Below are positions 25,377-36,857 of a DNA stretch of 64,000 nt, one piece after another; the stretch's first letter is position 1; each line of letters begins with the position of its first letter. The notes below the pieces were generated by a model. It was not told the DNA's origin and made no database searches. It saw only the letters and a list, made by a program, of their open reading frames with translations. Source of the stretch: Ailanthus altissimus (taxonomy: Eukaryota > Streptophyta > Magnoliopsida > Sapindales > Simaroubaceae); NCBI GenBank assembly GCA_946807835.1, contig OX327683.1:3291001-3355000 (forward strand). The letters run 5' to 3'. The position numbers and the translations under genes were made by a program.

Positions 25377-27497
25377 TCACTGTTCTTTCCAAATTCTACC
25401 TGTCACCCTAAGCTTCAACTCTTTACGATCTCCCCCCGAGAAGAATAGAGCCATATTGCGTTGGATAATGAGACCATCAAAACTGTCACGGACCTTTCTG
25501 TGGCTGTCCCGAATGCTCCTAGGCACACCTTGCCATATCATCTTTCTCCCATTACCACCCACTTCAAGACTGTAGCTGTAGTTTTTGGCTTCATTATCAT
25601 CACCCATAAACCGTAAGAATGCTATGTAGACAGGTGCCATACCAAGCTGGAAGGCCTCGAAATGCAGACAGAAGTACTGGCCAAAGCAACTGAACACCTA
25701 AAAAGGTGAAAAAAAACAAATATAAAAAAGAGAGAATTCTGACAATAAGTGAACTGCAAACTTAGTTACAAATCTGAACTGCAAACACCCAGAAATTTGT
25801 GTCGTGTCAAATATTCAAATATGTGAAGGGGAACTAAAGCCATCCACAACAGCACAACAGAGATTAATAACTTAGTAAGATCCCATAGCAATGTCAAAGA
25901 TTAAAAGGGGCAACCCTTTTAGGTCCTATTGTTACGGCCATTTGAAGACAAGCTCCATGGTGAACCATAGTTTAACAAACAAGCAGTGACCAAGATGAAC
26001 ATGCTCATATTTTATCAATAAACAACAGAAGGGCTCTGTTTCAACTGGGACTCTGTATTCTTACAAACAGGATTTCCAAACATCCAACTAAACGTCTCTA
26101 GCTCCTCTGTTATAGGGAGCCAAGCAACAAGATATCTGAGACAAAGAAAGAGCCACAATACCGTTAACATCCATGTGGCATTCTCAACTTCATGTGGATT
26201 TGCCTTGACATAACGATGGTTGAAAGTACTTCCATTGTGCATGTCAACTTTGTGATCGTCTTTCAGGTGGGCCACCAGGTAAGGAATATCGCCCATTACT
26301 GTACATTCTGATCCAGCATAAGGGCAGTTATAGGGTCTAAAAACGCATTGTGACTCGTGTTTTAGCTTGCTGTAGTATGGATATATGCCTATGCATCCAT
26401 AACTATGGTATTTACATGGAAGCTCAAGAGATGCAGCCACCTTCTCCAGAGCAAGACATCTGATGTTACCGAGCTCATGCCTGCAAGTAGGACACCGATT
26501 GTGCACCCTGGGTTTACAACCAGAACAAATTGTGTGGCCATTTGAACACTGCAACAGAAGAACAACAATGGAGAGAAAATAAGCATTTCAATCATAATAT
26601 TAGGATTCGCTTGGGATTTATATCTTTGCGCAAGAATGAAGAGAAAAACTGCAAAAATATTTAAGTTTAAAAACCATCCAAAATGGGGAATATTGCAATT
26701 ACAAATTTTTGCTCTCGCACAGATGGGCTAAATGAATAAAATCTTCAAAAAGAAATAAAAATGCTGGTTAATAAATGTTCTTTAAGATTTATATTTTGAA
26801 TGATTTTTACATGAAAATTTGTCAAGTGAAAATGTACAAGATGCCCATATACGACAGAACAGTTGGCATTTTACTTGTTACATCTGTAGAACAATCCATA
26901 AAGAAATCTAAGTGAGACACTACTTATAGTTGGAGGTTATAAAAAGTTACTGGAAAATTGTTGAATGCCCAGCTCAAACCAATGGACAGTCCCGTGAAAC
27001 CTATGCAATATGTATCATATGTTTAATCTCCAACATAGAAAAGTCTAAACTAAACCAATGATAGCATTTAGTAGACAGCACAGTAGTGTTTGGTGTAGTT
27101 TATCAATAAGAAGGCCTTTCATGAAATGTACTTTCTGGAAAGTTATTTTCAAAATGGACCCTGTGAGTATAAAACATATTCACAATTACATTTTCTCCAA
27201 GTACTTTTCCAAAGTTCATTAACATAGACCACCAGCATGCTAAATTTTTTTGATGGGATGTATGACATAATGTCATAAACAAACCTGATGAATAGGAGGG
27301 TACATGGCATTTAAGCACACAGGACATTCCAAGAGCTCACGAACACTGCTAGAAACAGTTACATTAGGTTTTAGAGCAGTTTGAATAGGATCATTCACAG
27401 AGGATTCGCTGATGTCCAACATGTCTTCATTTTGAGGAGGATCAATAACCTCAGGTTTGCTTCGCAGATCATCAAAAAACAGATTCCCAGATGCCAT
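25377..27497 (-). CDS. SINAT-family RING E3 ubiquitin ligase (DIS1-like), three exons
   Basis: SINAT proteins attach ubiquitin to regulators of hormone and stress responses and of autophagy. CDS exons, in transcript order: 27285-27497, 26162-26548, 25377-25697, giving 306 residues, the usual length. Exon 1 encodes a short acidic N-terminus and the first RING half, ELLECPVCLNAMYPPIHQ. Exon 2 encodes the rest of the RING (CSNGH, CPTCRHELGNIRCLALEKV), the SIAH-type zinc finger (Cys and His in CPYAGSEC through HLKDDH) and the linker NPHEVENATWMLT. Exon 3 is the TRAF-like substrate and dimer domain, from VFSCFGQYFCLHFEAFQLGM to the terminal LKLRVTGRIWKEQ. All zinc ligands I can see are in place and both introns are GT..AG in phase. 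The N-terminus resembles rice DIS1 and its dicot relatives more than SINAT5. It appears functional. Confidence 0.95.
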
Positions 27498-27651
27498 AGT
27501 AGAAATGCCAGTCTGTGAAAAACATAAATAAATAAACATTTGTACAATCCATTTATAATTTGAAGTAGCTTGATTTGCATAACATTAAGATATTGGATAG
27601 AGATGGCAACCAAACAATGGTGATGTCAATACTATGCAAGAAAAAGGAGTG

Positions 27652-27653
<2 letters not shown>

Positions 27654-27683
<30 letters not shown>
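27654..27683. repeat. GA microsatellite upstream of the SINAT start codon
   Basis: An uninterrupted run of GA dinucleotides about 30 bp long lies 160-190 bp upstream of the ATG, probably within the 5' UTR intron. Confidence 0.85.
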
Positions 27684-27688
<5 letters not shown>

Positions 27689-28030
27689 TAGATAACAAAA
27701 CCATAAGCAAATTGCCAATAATGCCAAAAAAATTATGGACCTAGAAAACTACTGACTGATCAGATACTTTGATCAGCATTGTCACTTTAATCTTCATAAT
27801 CAACTAATTTCAATCATCTTTTTTCCTTTCTGAATTCTTTGGGACATTTCCTTTTAGTACATTCTTTGACATATCTTTATAATCAACATTCTAATGTTTT
27901 GCCTTTCCTCATTATGTACTCTTTTATCTTTATGTACTCTTTTATCTTTATTTTAGCCTGAAGTCAAACTAAAGTAAATTTATATTGACCAATGAACATT
28001 CAACTGTATACAACATCCCAGATAATACAC

Positions 28031-28271
28031 TTTGAATCAGAAAGAGCCAACTAGTTTATGACACTTATCACATCAGCTTAAGTTTTTCATCCAGATGAAA
28101 GTCTCACCGCCAAATCTAGTTTTCTATTCGATGTTATCGTCTTTTTCATCAGCTTTGAATCAGAAAGAGCCAACTAGTTTATGACACTTATCACATCAGC
28201 TTAAGTTTTTCATCCAGATGAAAGTCTCACCGCCAAATCTAGTTTTCTATTCGATGTTATCGTCTTTTTCT
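28031..28271. repeat. Tandem duplication of a ~123-bp segment
   Basis: The segment beginning TTTGAATCAGAAAGAGCC occurs at 28031 and again at 28154, apparently identical for about 118 bp. It lies in the likely 5' UTR intron of SINAT. A separate 19-bp tandem copy of ATGTACTCTTTTATCTTT lies at about 27913-27950. Confidence 0.85.
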
Positions 28272-29153
28272 TCCTTGAAGGCACCAAGGTAAAGTTTTGA
28301 CTCCCCAACCTACACGGAACATAATCATGTATAAATGACAAATAGTATGTGACGGTCATATAAAATTCAACTGCACCATGTATTTTTTCTTCTCTTGGAT
28401 AAAGTTCCTCATCATCTTTCCCAGAAACAAATTAGTTGAACTAAAAAAAAATATACATCACTAAGCATGTGAAAAGCTAGAAAATTTCTACAAACAAGTT
28501 TTGTAAATAGACCCACATAGAAGAATTCAAATAAAAATCATAGCAATGGCAGCAATAACCACATTTCATCATCTGGAAAGCCAGCACAACGGTATTGTAG
28601 AAGATACCCATACATCATGAAAAAGCGCAAATAAAGATACAATAACAACAGAACACTTTTTATCGTCCCTAATATAAGAGAAATTTATTATATATAATAA
28701 ATTCAGTAACACCCAAAAAGGTAAATATTCTTTTTTTAAAAAGAAAAGTATTTATTTACCCTTTTCAACGCTGAAAAAAGTAATAAAAATGTGACATAGA
28801 ACAAAATTTAGTCAAATGCAATATAACTGAAAACCCTAAAACGAATAGCAAAATCATAAAACAGATCGAAAGAAAAAACACTAAACGTGAAATTAAAACC
28901 GAATCTATAACGGATCTAGAATATACGAGAAAAATAAGAAAGGAAACTTTTTCCGAAAAAGAAAAGAAACTTGGAAGCAAAATTAGGAAAAATTAATTCA
29001 AATTTTAAATTTTCAAAAATTAATTAAAATTACCTGGAGAAAGAATTGAATCAGAAGAAGGCCATTGTGTTGTTGAGAGTCAACACGGACACGCACAAAC
29101 ACACCACACCACCTCAGAAACAGAAACCCTAATTCAAATTGAGAGAAAGGGAG

Positions 29154-29156
<3 letters not shown>

Positions 29157-29185
<29 letters not shown>
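29157..29185. repeat. Homopolymer of 29 G
   Basis: An unbroken run of 29 guanines in the plus strand is followed by GGAGGAGAGAGGGGGGAG. On the gene strand it is poly-C in the leader or promoter of SINAT. The proline-rich open frames here are only this homopolymer translated. Confidence 0.9.
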
Positions 29186-29400
29186 AGGAGAGAGGGGGGA
29201 GAATCTGTTTGGTGGGTGAGCGTGTACAATTAATAACGAGGGACAAGATACGAAGGAAGAGCGAGAGGCGAGAGCGTTTAGAGACAATGAAATATTAAAA
29301 TAGAGAAATTTTAGAAAATGAAGAAATTTCAAATTAAAGCCGTTGAGAGAGAGACATTTCTCGAGAAAATACAAAAAGAAAAAGTTCAGTTCCAGCGTTA

Positions 29401-30049
29401 TTAATGTGGGCCACCTTTTTCTTTTTTTAGTTTTGTTTGTTTGTTTTTGCTTTGTTTGTGAATTAAAAAATTTTAGATACTTTTATTTAAAGATTTTTAT
29501 TAAAAAAAATATTTTTTGAAATAAAAATTAAATTACTAAAAAAAGTACTCCTTGAAAATAAAATTTTAAATTCTTAATAACCTCTTTTAATCTTTTCACA
29601 AGTAAATTTAAAATAAAAATATGACAATACAATAAATTTTTACTTATTAAAATAAAAATATAAAAAAAAAATTAAATGATTCATATTTTAGGTATTTTTT
29701 TATTATAAAAATAATAGGTAATTTTTATTAGTTAAAATGGTATAAAATAAACATAATTGCCCTTATTAATTAAAAGTAGTAAAATATAAAATATTTAAAA
29801 AATAATACAAAATTTAATTTTTTTTTTAAAGTATCTATTTAAAAAAACATACTCCAATAATTAGTGATAAAAATCATGAAAAAAATAAAATTAATCTGAA
29901 GAAAAAAATTAATCTAAATTTTTTGAAAAGATTGCGCAACTTTCTCGAAAGAGCATCGTGCAAGCAATGCATGCATTCGAGAATGCAAGCAAATATTTTA
30001 GATTGATCTATTTAAATAAACAAATAAGTACATATTTAAAGATAAATTT
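29401..30049. other. AT-rich spacer
   Basis: Very AT-rich with many A and T runs. I see no gene or repeat that I can name. Confidence 0.5.
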
Positions 30050-30805
30050 AAAATATTAAAAATTAGTGTAAATAAATAATTAATGAATTATTTATTATTT
30101 TTAAAAGAATATTAATTAAAAATTATCAGAATATAATTTAAAGAATAAAGCAAGTGTTGTGGATACGCAAGGATTAAAAATGGATGCAAAAAAAGACAAA
30201 GACGAATCTGGTGGTGCCTAGATGTGGGCGCCAAATTATGGGCGTTGCAGCACCCAAAACAGAACTTGGAAGCCGCAGCGATAGGCGCTTAATGCCGAGG
30301 CACCCATGCGAGAAAGCTTAGCACCACGGCGCCCAGCGTAGAAAGAGTTTTTTATTTTATTACGATTTTTTTCGTCTCCCAATAATTACAGAACTTCTTA
30401 AAACGATTCCTACATATTTAGGGTAAATCTATGTCGTCCTAAAATTTTTATAAAGATTCATTATTGACTTTTAAATATATCTCAATGAGAAAACACAAAT
30501 CTTTATGATTAGAGTAAGATTTTTATGATCAAACATACTTTGTGTAACTTTGTGAGATAAAACTTTTAAATTGTAAAAGAAAGTATTTTTTTATGAGTAT
30601 TTTTCGTAAAAGACATACTTTGTGAGTGTTTTGTGATTCAATAATAAGAGTGAATAATATTAATCAACCATGAACGTAGACAAGTTACTGAACTACGTAA
30701 ATTTTGTATAATTTTATTTATCTTTCTCTCTTTAGTTCCTTAATTATTTATTTTGCATTATATTATTTGGGTAATATTATTTGTTTGTGTATTTTCGCTT
30801 TAACA
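30050..30805 (+). mobile_element. Copia-like LTR, inverted relative to the copy at 23786
   Basis: It shares the order of blocks seen in the 23786-24423 LTR: a GC-rich patch (30210-30350), a CTACATATTTAGGGTAAATC word, an AACGTAGACAAGTT phrase, then a TCTCTCTTTAGTTC region and a TTGTTTGTGT tail ending TAACA at 30805. It reads in the plus direction. The left edge is uncertain because the outer part has diverged. No primer site or internal region follows, so it is a solo or truncated LTR. Confidence 0.6.
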
Positions 30806-31750
30806 ATTTTTATATATTAATTTAATATAAATAAAAATTTAAATTAAATTAAAGTAATAAATTATCTTTTTATTCTTTATATATTGTTTCTTAATGAAAC
30901 AAAATTATTAAATAAAATAATTAACTTTGACAAAAGATTTTCCAATAATCAAGTATTGTTGTTATCGTCAAAAAAAAAAGCATTGTTGTTAATTTCCTAA
31001 ACTTGTAAATATTCAAAATAATAACCTAATAATTAATGAAGAAAAATAAAAATGGAAAAGCATGTGTTCGGTCTAATATGTATGGTGTAAATTACGCGAC
31101 ACATAATACCTCTTGTACCTTTATCAAAGATAAAGAAAATGAATAAGCATACAATAATAAATATTCTTTAATTTTAAATATAAACCTTAAATTACTCTCG
31201 ATAAATAATAAATGAATAAAATAAAAAAAATAACTTAAAAAGCATTATCCATCAAATAATTCTGAAATTTTTTTATTATTTTAACAACTAATATGTTATG
31301 AAAAATGAATGAAGCACAAGGTTTACGTAGGATTAACTTTGATTTAATAACAACCCCAATTCAAATTAGGTCTTTTTATATTTGATCGACCTATTGAGAA
31401 AATAAGAGGTAAATTTGCCTTTAAAAGTAATTTGATTATTAATATTTTAACAATAATTTTTTTTTTTTTTTGGAAAAAAAATCGTGTAGAAAGTATAGTT
31501 TTTGAACACAAATAATCCTAACTTATTATTAAACGGAGCAAATCGCAAATATTATCAAGGTGGAACTATTTAAATCCACTTTTTTTAATTTTTGTACCTT
31601 TTCAAAAAATTGAAAGGGTTCATGATTTCTGAAATTTTATGGTTTAGTGAAATTGACGAGAATTCTATAGTTTAAAAGAAAAATGTAAATATTTTCTTTA
31701 AAAGAAATTGTCAAAACCCTAAAATTCATATTTTCTTTCAAATAAAGAAA
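30806..31750. other. AT-rich spacer
   Basis: AT-rich with several A and T runs and no supported gene. Confidence 0.5.
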
Positions 31751-31759
31751 AGTGTCGTC

Positions 31760-32780
31760 CTTGTTAAGACACCTTGCTACCGAAGAAGGGGCCAAAAACC
31801 CCCTCTTCTGCGCCCCAACTTTTTTTTCTCTTATTCTACACTCATCTCTTTAATAATTTTAATTTTTTCTTTACCTTTTTTTATCTTCTTTTATTTTTTT
31901 ACTTTTGCAAAATATGCCGAATTAGTTCTAGTTCTAACGGAGCTCTTCCTCATCGATGACGGTTAAATGCGGCAACATGAGCAACCCCTTATCGTCATCC
32001 CTCAAGGCGACCATAAAATCTTCGTTTCTTCCGTGGAGCTGCCGCAGCCACCACCGTATGAAGCGGACTTTCATTTCGACCGTTGCATGTCTCTCACTGA
32101 TAAGTGCTAGATGAAGTCAACACGAGCACCTTCTTACTGCCTTTCCCTGGCAACCATGTATCATTGATGCTTGCCGTGAAAAGTCAAATTTGTGCTCTGT
32201 GAGTGTTGGACTTTTTCGAATCCGGCAACTTTTACCTTTGGACTCTTACTCCTACCAATCTTTGACGAAATGCTATACCTTGTTCTCCGACCACCACAAA
32301 AGCTTTGTCACCGATTTGTTACCGGAATAATATTTAGGTTGTATTGTTTTATGTGTTGGTGATTAATAATTAAATTAGGATTTAATGCAAATAATGAATA
32401 TTAGTGTATGAGTATTTTTGCAATCTTCCTCTTATGTGAATGTGGATTTTTGTGTAATAATCTTTTTGTGAGAGATAGATTTTGGTTCCTTGACATGAGA
32501 GTAGACTATTCTCTTCTACGCGAGGGTAGTTTGTCCCTTTTGTGAGAGGATAGATTTTTTCTCTTACACAAGGATAAATTTCTGTCTCAGGGGTAGTCAT
32601 AATAATTCTATTTAAGGATAATCTTCATTATAAAGGATTGGTTGTTCTCTCTATAAAAGAGTAGTACATTCGGGTGAGTTATAATAAATTTATTTTATCT
32701 TTATGTAATATTTCGATAATCCTCTAATTTTATATCGAAAGTTCTATATTATAATATAATTGATTTAATCAATAATATTA
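31760..32780 (+). repeat. Dispersed repeat copy 1, unnamed family
   Basis: A head of moderate GC (31925-32330) with short broken coding-like text is followed by a T-rich tail with repeated GTGAGAG / GAGGGTAG words (32390-32680). A similar head-and-tail layout occurs at 33060-33980 and 38980-39840. I cannot name the family. It resembles the non-coding end of a retroelement. Confidence 0.35.
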
Positions 32781-33059
32781 CACTTGAACTTTAAAAAAAA
32801 AATTGTAAAATACTTTGTTTGTTAGTGTCTTTTGTTAATTGTTTGAACAATAGTATTATTAATTAGTGTACAATAATTTTTTTGACATTATTCTATAGTC
32901 GTTAGTATAAAATGACATTTCGACCTAAAAAAAAAGTATGACATTATTTTTTTATTTTCTCGATTGTTAAACATCACCCCATAAATTCTGCAATAATTAA
33001 AATTTTAAAATGCTCTCAACTTTGCGTCACACAATTTAAAAATTACAGACCGACCTTTG

Positions 33060-33980
33060 TTTGTTCAAAGGAGAGAGGGTTGAAGCCCTCTCTCTGATAA
33101 ACACAAAGTCCATTCCACGTTTCTCCATTAAACTTAGTTTTATTTTCCCCTTCTCTTTTGTTTTATTTTTCTGTTTTTATGTTCATTTTTACAGAATCAG
33201 CGCTTCAACATGGAAGCACCGGCCTGCTACCCCACTATATTTCTTTCAATCTCGCTGACACCCTCATCTATGACCAGATTCGGCTTGATTTTGATGAGCT
33301 TCCTCGATTAGATCGAGTCTCATTTGGCCAGTTTTTCGGGTCTTCTTCTCTGACAATCTCTTTTGTCGATTTCTGGTGTCCGGCCCGAGCTTGTAGCGAT
33401 AGAGACCCACCTTGGCTAGGATGTTCCGATCCCTGTACGTCATTGGCTCCACCTCTGGAGGATCGACCGGTCTGGCTGAATTTTTCGCCTCTCCTCTGCT
33501 CCCTCATCGGAAGCTGTTACTATCCTTCCTTCTTTCTCCGTCTGGTCTTCTATGCTCGCTACCATTGCATTGACCACTAGTCCAGTGCTTATGGTAACTG
33601 AGCAAGCTTGATTACCACCGCCGTCGCTCAACCTTTCCTAGTCAATAGCTAGTTCCAACAGTTCCTTAGTATCTTGTATCCTGGTAGTTGTGGTTTAATA
33701 TGATTAGATGGGTTAATTATTGTTACCGATAGAGAACGTGGTACGTGTGTGACTTTTTTGTGTGTGTAATTTTCTCTATGTGAGGATAGTTAAAACCTCC
33801 AATGTGAGGTCCTCCTGCGTTAGGGTAGGATTCTATTATTTGATGAGATGATCTCCTGTAATGGGTTGTCAGTTTCTCTTGTAGAAAAGTGTTAAGTTTA
33901 AGTGTACTATAATAGATTTATTATGTGTAATCTCAATAATTTATTTGATATTATATCAATAGTTATATTATATAATATTA
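33060..33980 (+). repeat. Dispersed repeat copy 2, unnamed family
   Basis: The head (33190-33660) has balanced base composition and chance open frames of 79-140 codons on both strands, none with a recognisable domain. The tail (33680-33900) has TGTGAGGATAG and TGTGAGGTCC words like the tails of the other copies. Confidence 0.35.
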
Positions 33981-36759
33981 ATAATCTTGTTTAATGATAT
34001 TGCATTTATTGAAAATTCAAAAAAAAAAAAATCATTATAACTTATTAGCATGTTGCATGTGTTGCATTAAGGAAGTGTTCAAACAACACTTAGCACTATT
34101 ATTAATTGTTATGCAGATAATTAATAATGTTAGTTATATTACAATGAGGTAATTAAATATTTAATAATTTATTAAAAATGAAAAAATATCAAATTTAACG
34201 AGGTTCAATAATGTTATGTACGTCCTTGGGTGCTGCTAGAACAAATTCGTTATCTTCAAGAGAAGTTATAAAGTTTTTGAGTCACAATACAAGTTTTTAA
34301 ATTATTAGGTTAAACTGTAAATATTTAAGTAGTAGGATCAATACTGTAATTACTCAAATAATAGAGTATTATTATAAATATTAAAAGATAAAAGATAAAA
34401 TAAAATTCTTGCAATTTTTAAGGGTTTAAATGTAAAATCTTTGAATTATAAGATTCTCATAAAAAAATTCTACAAATAAAGAAAAAGAAAAAAAATATTT
34501 TAAAAGTATACTTAATCTTAACGAGGGCCTTACCTAATATAAATTTAATTAAAATATTTTTATATCATCTCCGATTAATGTAAAATTGACTCAATTTGAC
34601 ATATAAGTCAATTTTTAACATTAACGTAACAATCTTTGAAAATAAAAGAAAAAAAAACACCGGTTCTTTAAATTTGATAGCTCATCTCTTCGATGCACTA
34701 GCTGACCGAGTCTTTAGTGGCGGCTCCCTGTGGCTTCTGCTTCCTTTTCCTTCGTCATCTATAAAATACTTTAGTTGAAATGACTCTTCAACATCTACCT
34801 TCTCCTTGTCATCTTGCAAATTTGTCGCTTTAATTTTATACAATTTGCTATTTAAAAAAAAAATGAATTCAAAATTAAGAAAAATCGCTGAATTTCTTTT
34901 TCTTTTTTGTTATTAAGAGAAATAAAAAAAATGATAATCAGAGTTAGTATAGCAGAAGATTGTTTTGAATATGTCAAATTCATAGAGTTCATAACTCAGT
35001 GATTGCGGCATATCTCTAACTTTGTCGACGGTAAAAGAGCTTTTCGTTGTTAGGGTGCGTGCCTCTTGTTCATTGAGTCAAAGTCTCTTACCGGATTGAA
35101 AGTGGGATTCTTTACGGCAAGGACAACCACCACGTAGACAAATTTCTCTCTCCTCCCCTCCATTTGCAGCTTTTACCTCTACTTATGTGAGATCAACTTA
35201 TTCTATCTAGTATTCTTAACGTAATTAAGTCTATTTAATATGCTCTTCCCTATGCAAGATCAAGTGATTCATTGGATTATACTCGATCATCATCTAATTT
35301 TGATACATATATGCTTCAGATTGAGTTATAGGCTTGATTGATAAATGAAAAGATGTTGCTATTGTTGATATGTGATTGGCAAATGGGAGAATTTTTCTTT
35401 AAACGTGATTTATATAAAAATGCTATTTTTGTTATTAAATTTTATTTTTATGATATGTATTTTATCAAAATTTTGCCAATGTATTTTATACAGTTATATA
35501 ATTAAAATACTGTTAAATCCATCTAACCTAACGAAAAATACTAACATATATGAGTATTTTTAACTTTTTTGAAATCATAAAGGTTTTTCAGTTAATTTTG
35601 CTAAACCATGAATCCAAAAGTCATACATCCTAAAAAAATTATCAACAAAATTAATAATTATTATGTTAATGTACTAATTTTCAAAAATCACAATATTAGC
35701 CTTAATTAAATACAATATCATTATAAATGAATTTCTCTCTATTGTAACTATCGAACTTGGTTATTACTTTCTCTCCATTTTTTTTTACTTTTTACATCTA
35801 TCAGCTTATCCGATTTGTATTGATTATAATCCTTACTTTTTTTCTATAAAAATTTGATTCATAAATAGTACAAAAAAACATGACTTAAAATGTTACATGG
35901 TGGATTTATTTCTCTTACTTTGTGTTCAATCATACTTGTTTGAAGCCAAATCTTGTTAATCCTCCCAAGGTCCTCGAACATTTTAAGATTTATTTAGTGA
36001 GGAAAAATTGAGCTGCTAAGCTTGTTCGTGCCATGAGATAGGCTTGAATTTATCGTAGAATCATTAGAGATAAGGCATTGAGTTTAGAGTTGTTAAGCAA
36101 GTGGAAGGTAATATTGAGGTGTTTAAACCTGTAAAGCACGAAAAATACTAAACTAGAGGTAGGTAATGACGAGGTAGCCAACGACAACCTTTAATGCTTA
36201 AATAAAATGATGACTTTAGTGGTGAATCTTTCCATTGATTTTAGTTCTAAGGAGAATTTGGAGAAGAAGATTTTTTTTTTCTACTTGTCTGGTATTCTGA
36301 TAAACTTATCTTACTTGGATTTAAAAATTATAAATATATTATGAGCACGAAGGAAAAATGGCTTAGAGAATTCCTTATAGGGCTAACATATGGCAACTAT
36401 GATTAGAGAGTCCCCTGTTTAGCAAGTGTATTTTCAAGAAATAATATGGCTAAGGGCTTATCGATGATTGTCCCTCCAAAACTTGAAGTGTAAGTGCCTT
36501 TCTAATTGGATACTTTATGGGAGTTAACTTTAAGGTCGGACAAATAGCATGAGCTAATCTATTTATCCATCTAATGTAGGCTTGCCTCCCATAATTCTAG
36601 ACATACCCATCTATTTTGTCAACAAGGGAACAAAATATTGGTGACACTAATATGGAGATACAACAGTGGCTCTCCAAAATTACATTCCTTGGAGCATTGT
36701 CACTCTTATCTATTTTTCTAGCAATGAGGTCTCTCATTTAACATGCAATGAAACCAAGT
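33981..36759. other. AT-rich spacer with two short GC-richer islands
   Basis: Islands at about 34680-34790 and 35000-35160 resemble pieces of the heads of the dispersed repeats nearby. The stretch 35930-36750 has a less AT-rich, mosaic look but no reading frame of note. No gene is supported. Confidence 0.4.
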
Positions 36760-36857
36760 GTGGGAGGAGACCAGGGCTCTGACCGCGTGCCTGTTGAAGA
36801 ATGAGCCGACGACTCATAGGCAGTGGCTTGGTTAAGGGAACCCACCGGAGCCGTAGC
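36760..36857 (+). other. Nuclear insert of plastid DNA: fragment of chloroplast 23S rRNA
   Basis: The 98 bp containing GGGAGGAGACCAGGGCTCTG, then GACCGCGTGCCTGTTGAAGA, and ending ACCCACCGGAGCCGTAGC match the plastid 23S rRNA as I know it, with one obvious change (GCCGACGAC for GCCGGCGAC). Similarity stops abruptly on both sides in AT-rich DNA. It is a fragment and not a working rRNA gene. Confidence 0.85.

Larger units (their letters stand above)
27498..29400 (-). promoter_or_regulatory. SINAT leader, probable 5' UTR intron and promoter
   Basis: No other gene lies here. On the minus strand a splice-donor-like CTCCAG|GTAATT sits at about 29025-29040 and a T-rich region precedes the ATG, so I infer a long intron in the leader, as is common in plant SINA genes. 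A run of 29 G (plus strand, 29157-29185) and GA-rich DNA occupy the region just upstream of this donor, in the leader or core promoter. Exact transcript ends cannot be read from the sequence. Confidence 0.45.

Noticed and set aside
33158..33580. 140-codon plus-strand open frame
   Set aside because: No domain, no family resemblance, unusual composition, and it lies in a repeat-like block with equally long frames on the other strand.
36760..36857. Functional rRNA gene or nuclear 25S copy
   Set aside because: Only 98 bp long, with plastid-type 23S wording on the left side and abrupt ends in AT-rich DNA.
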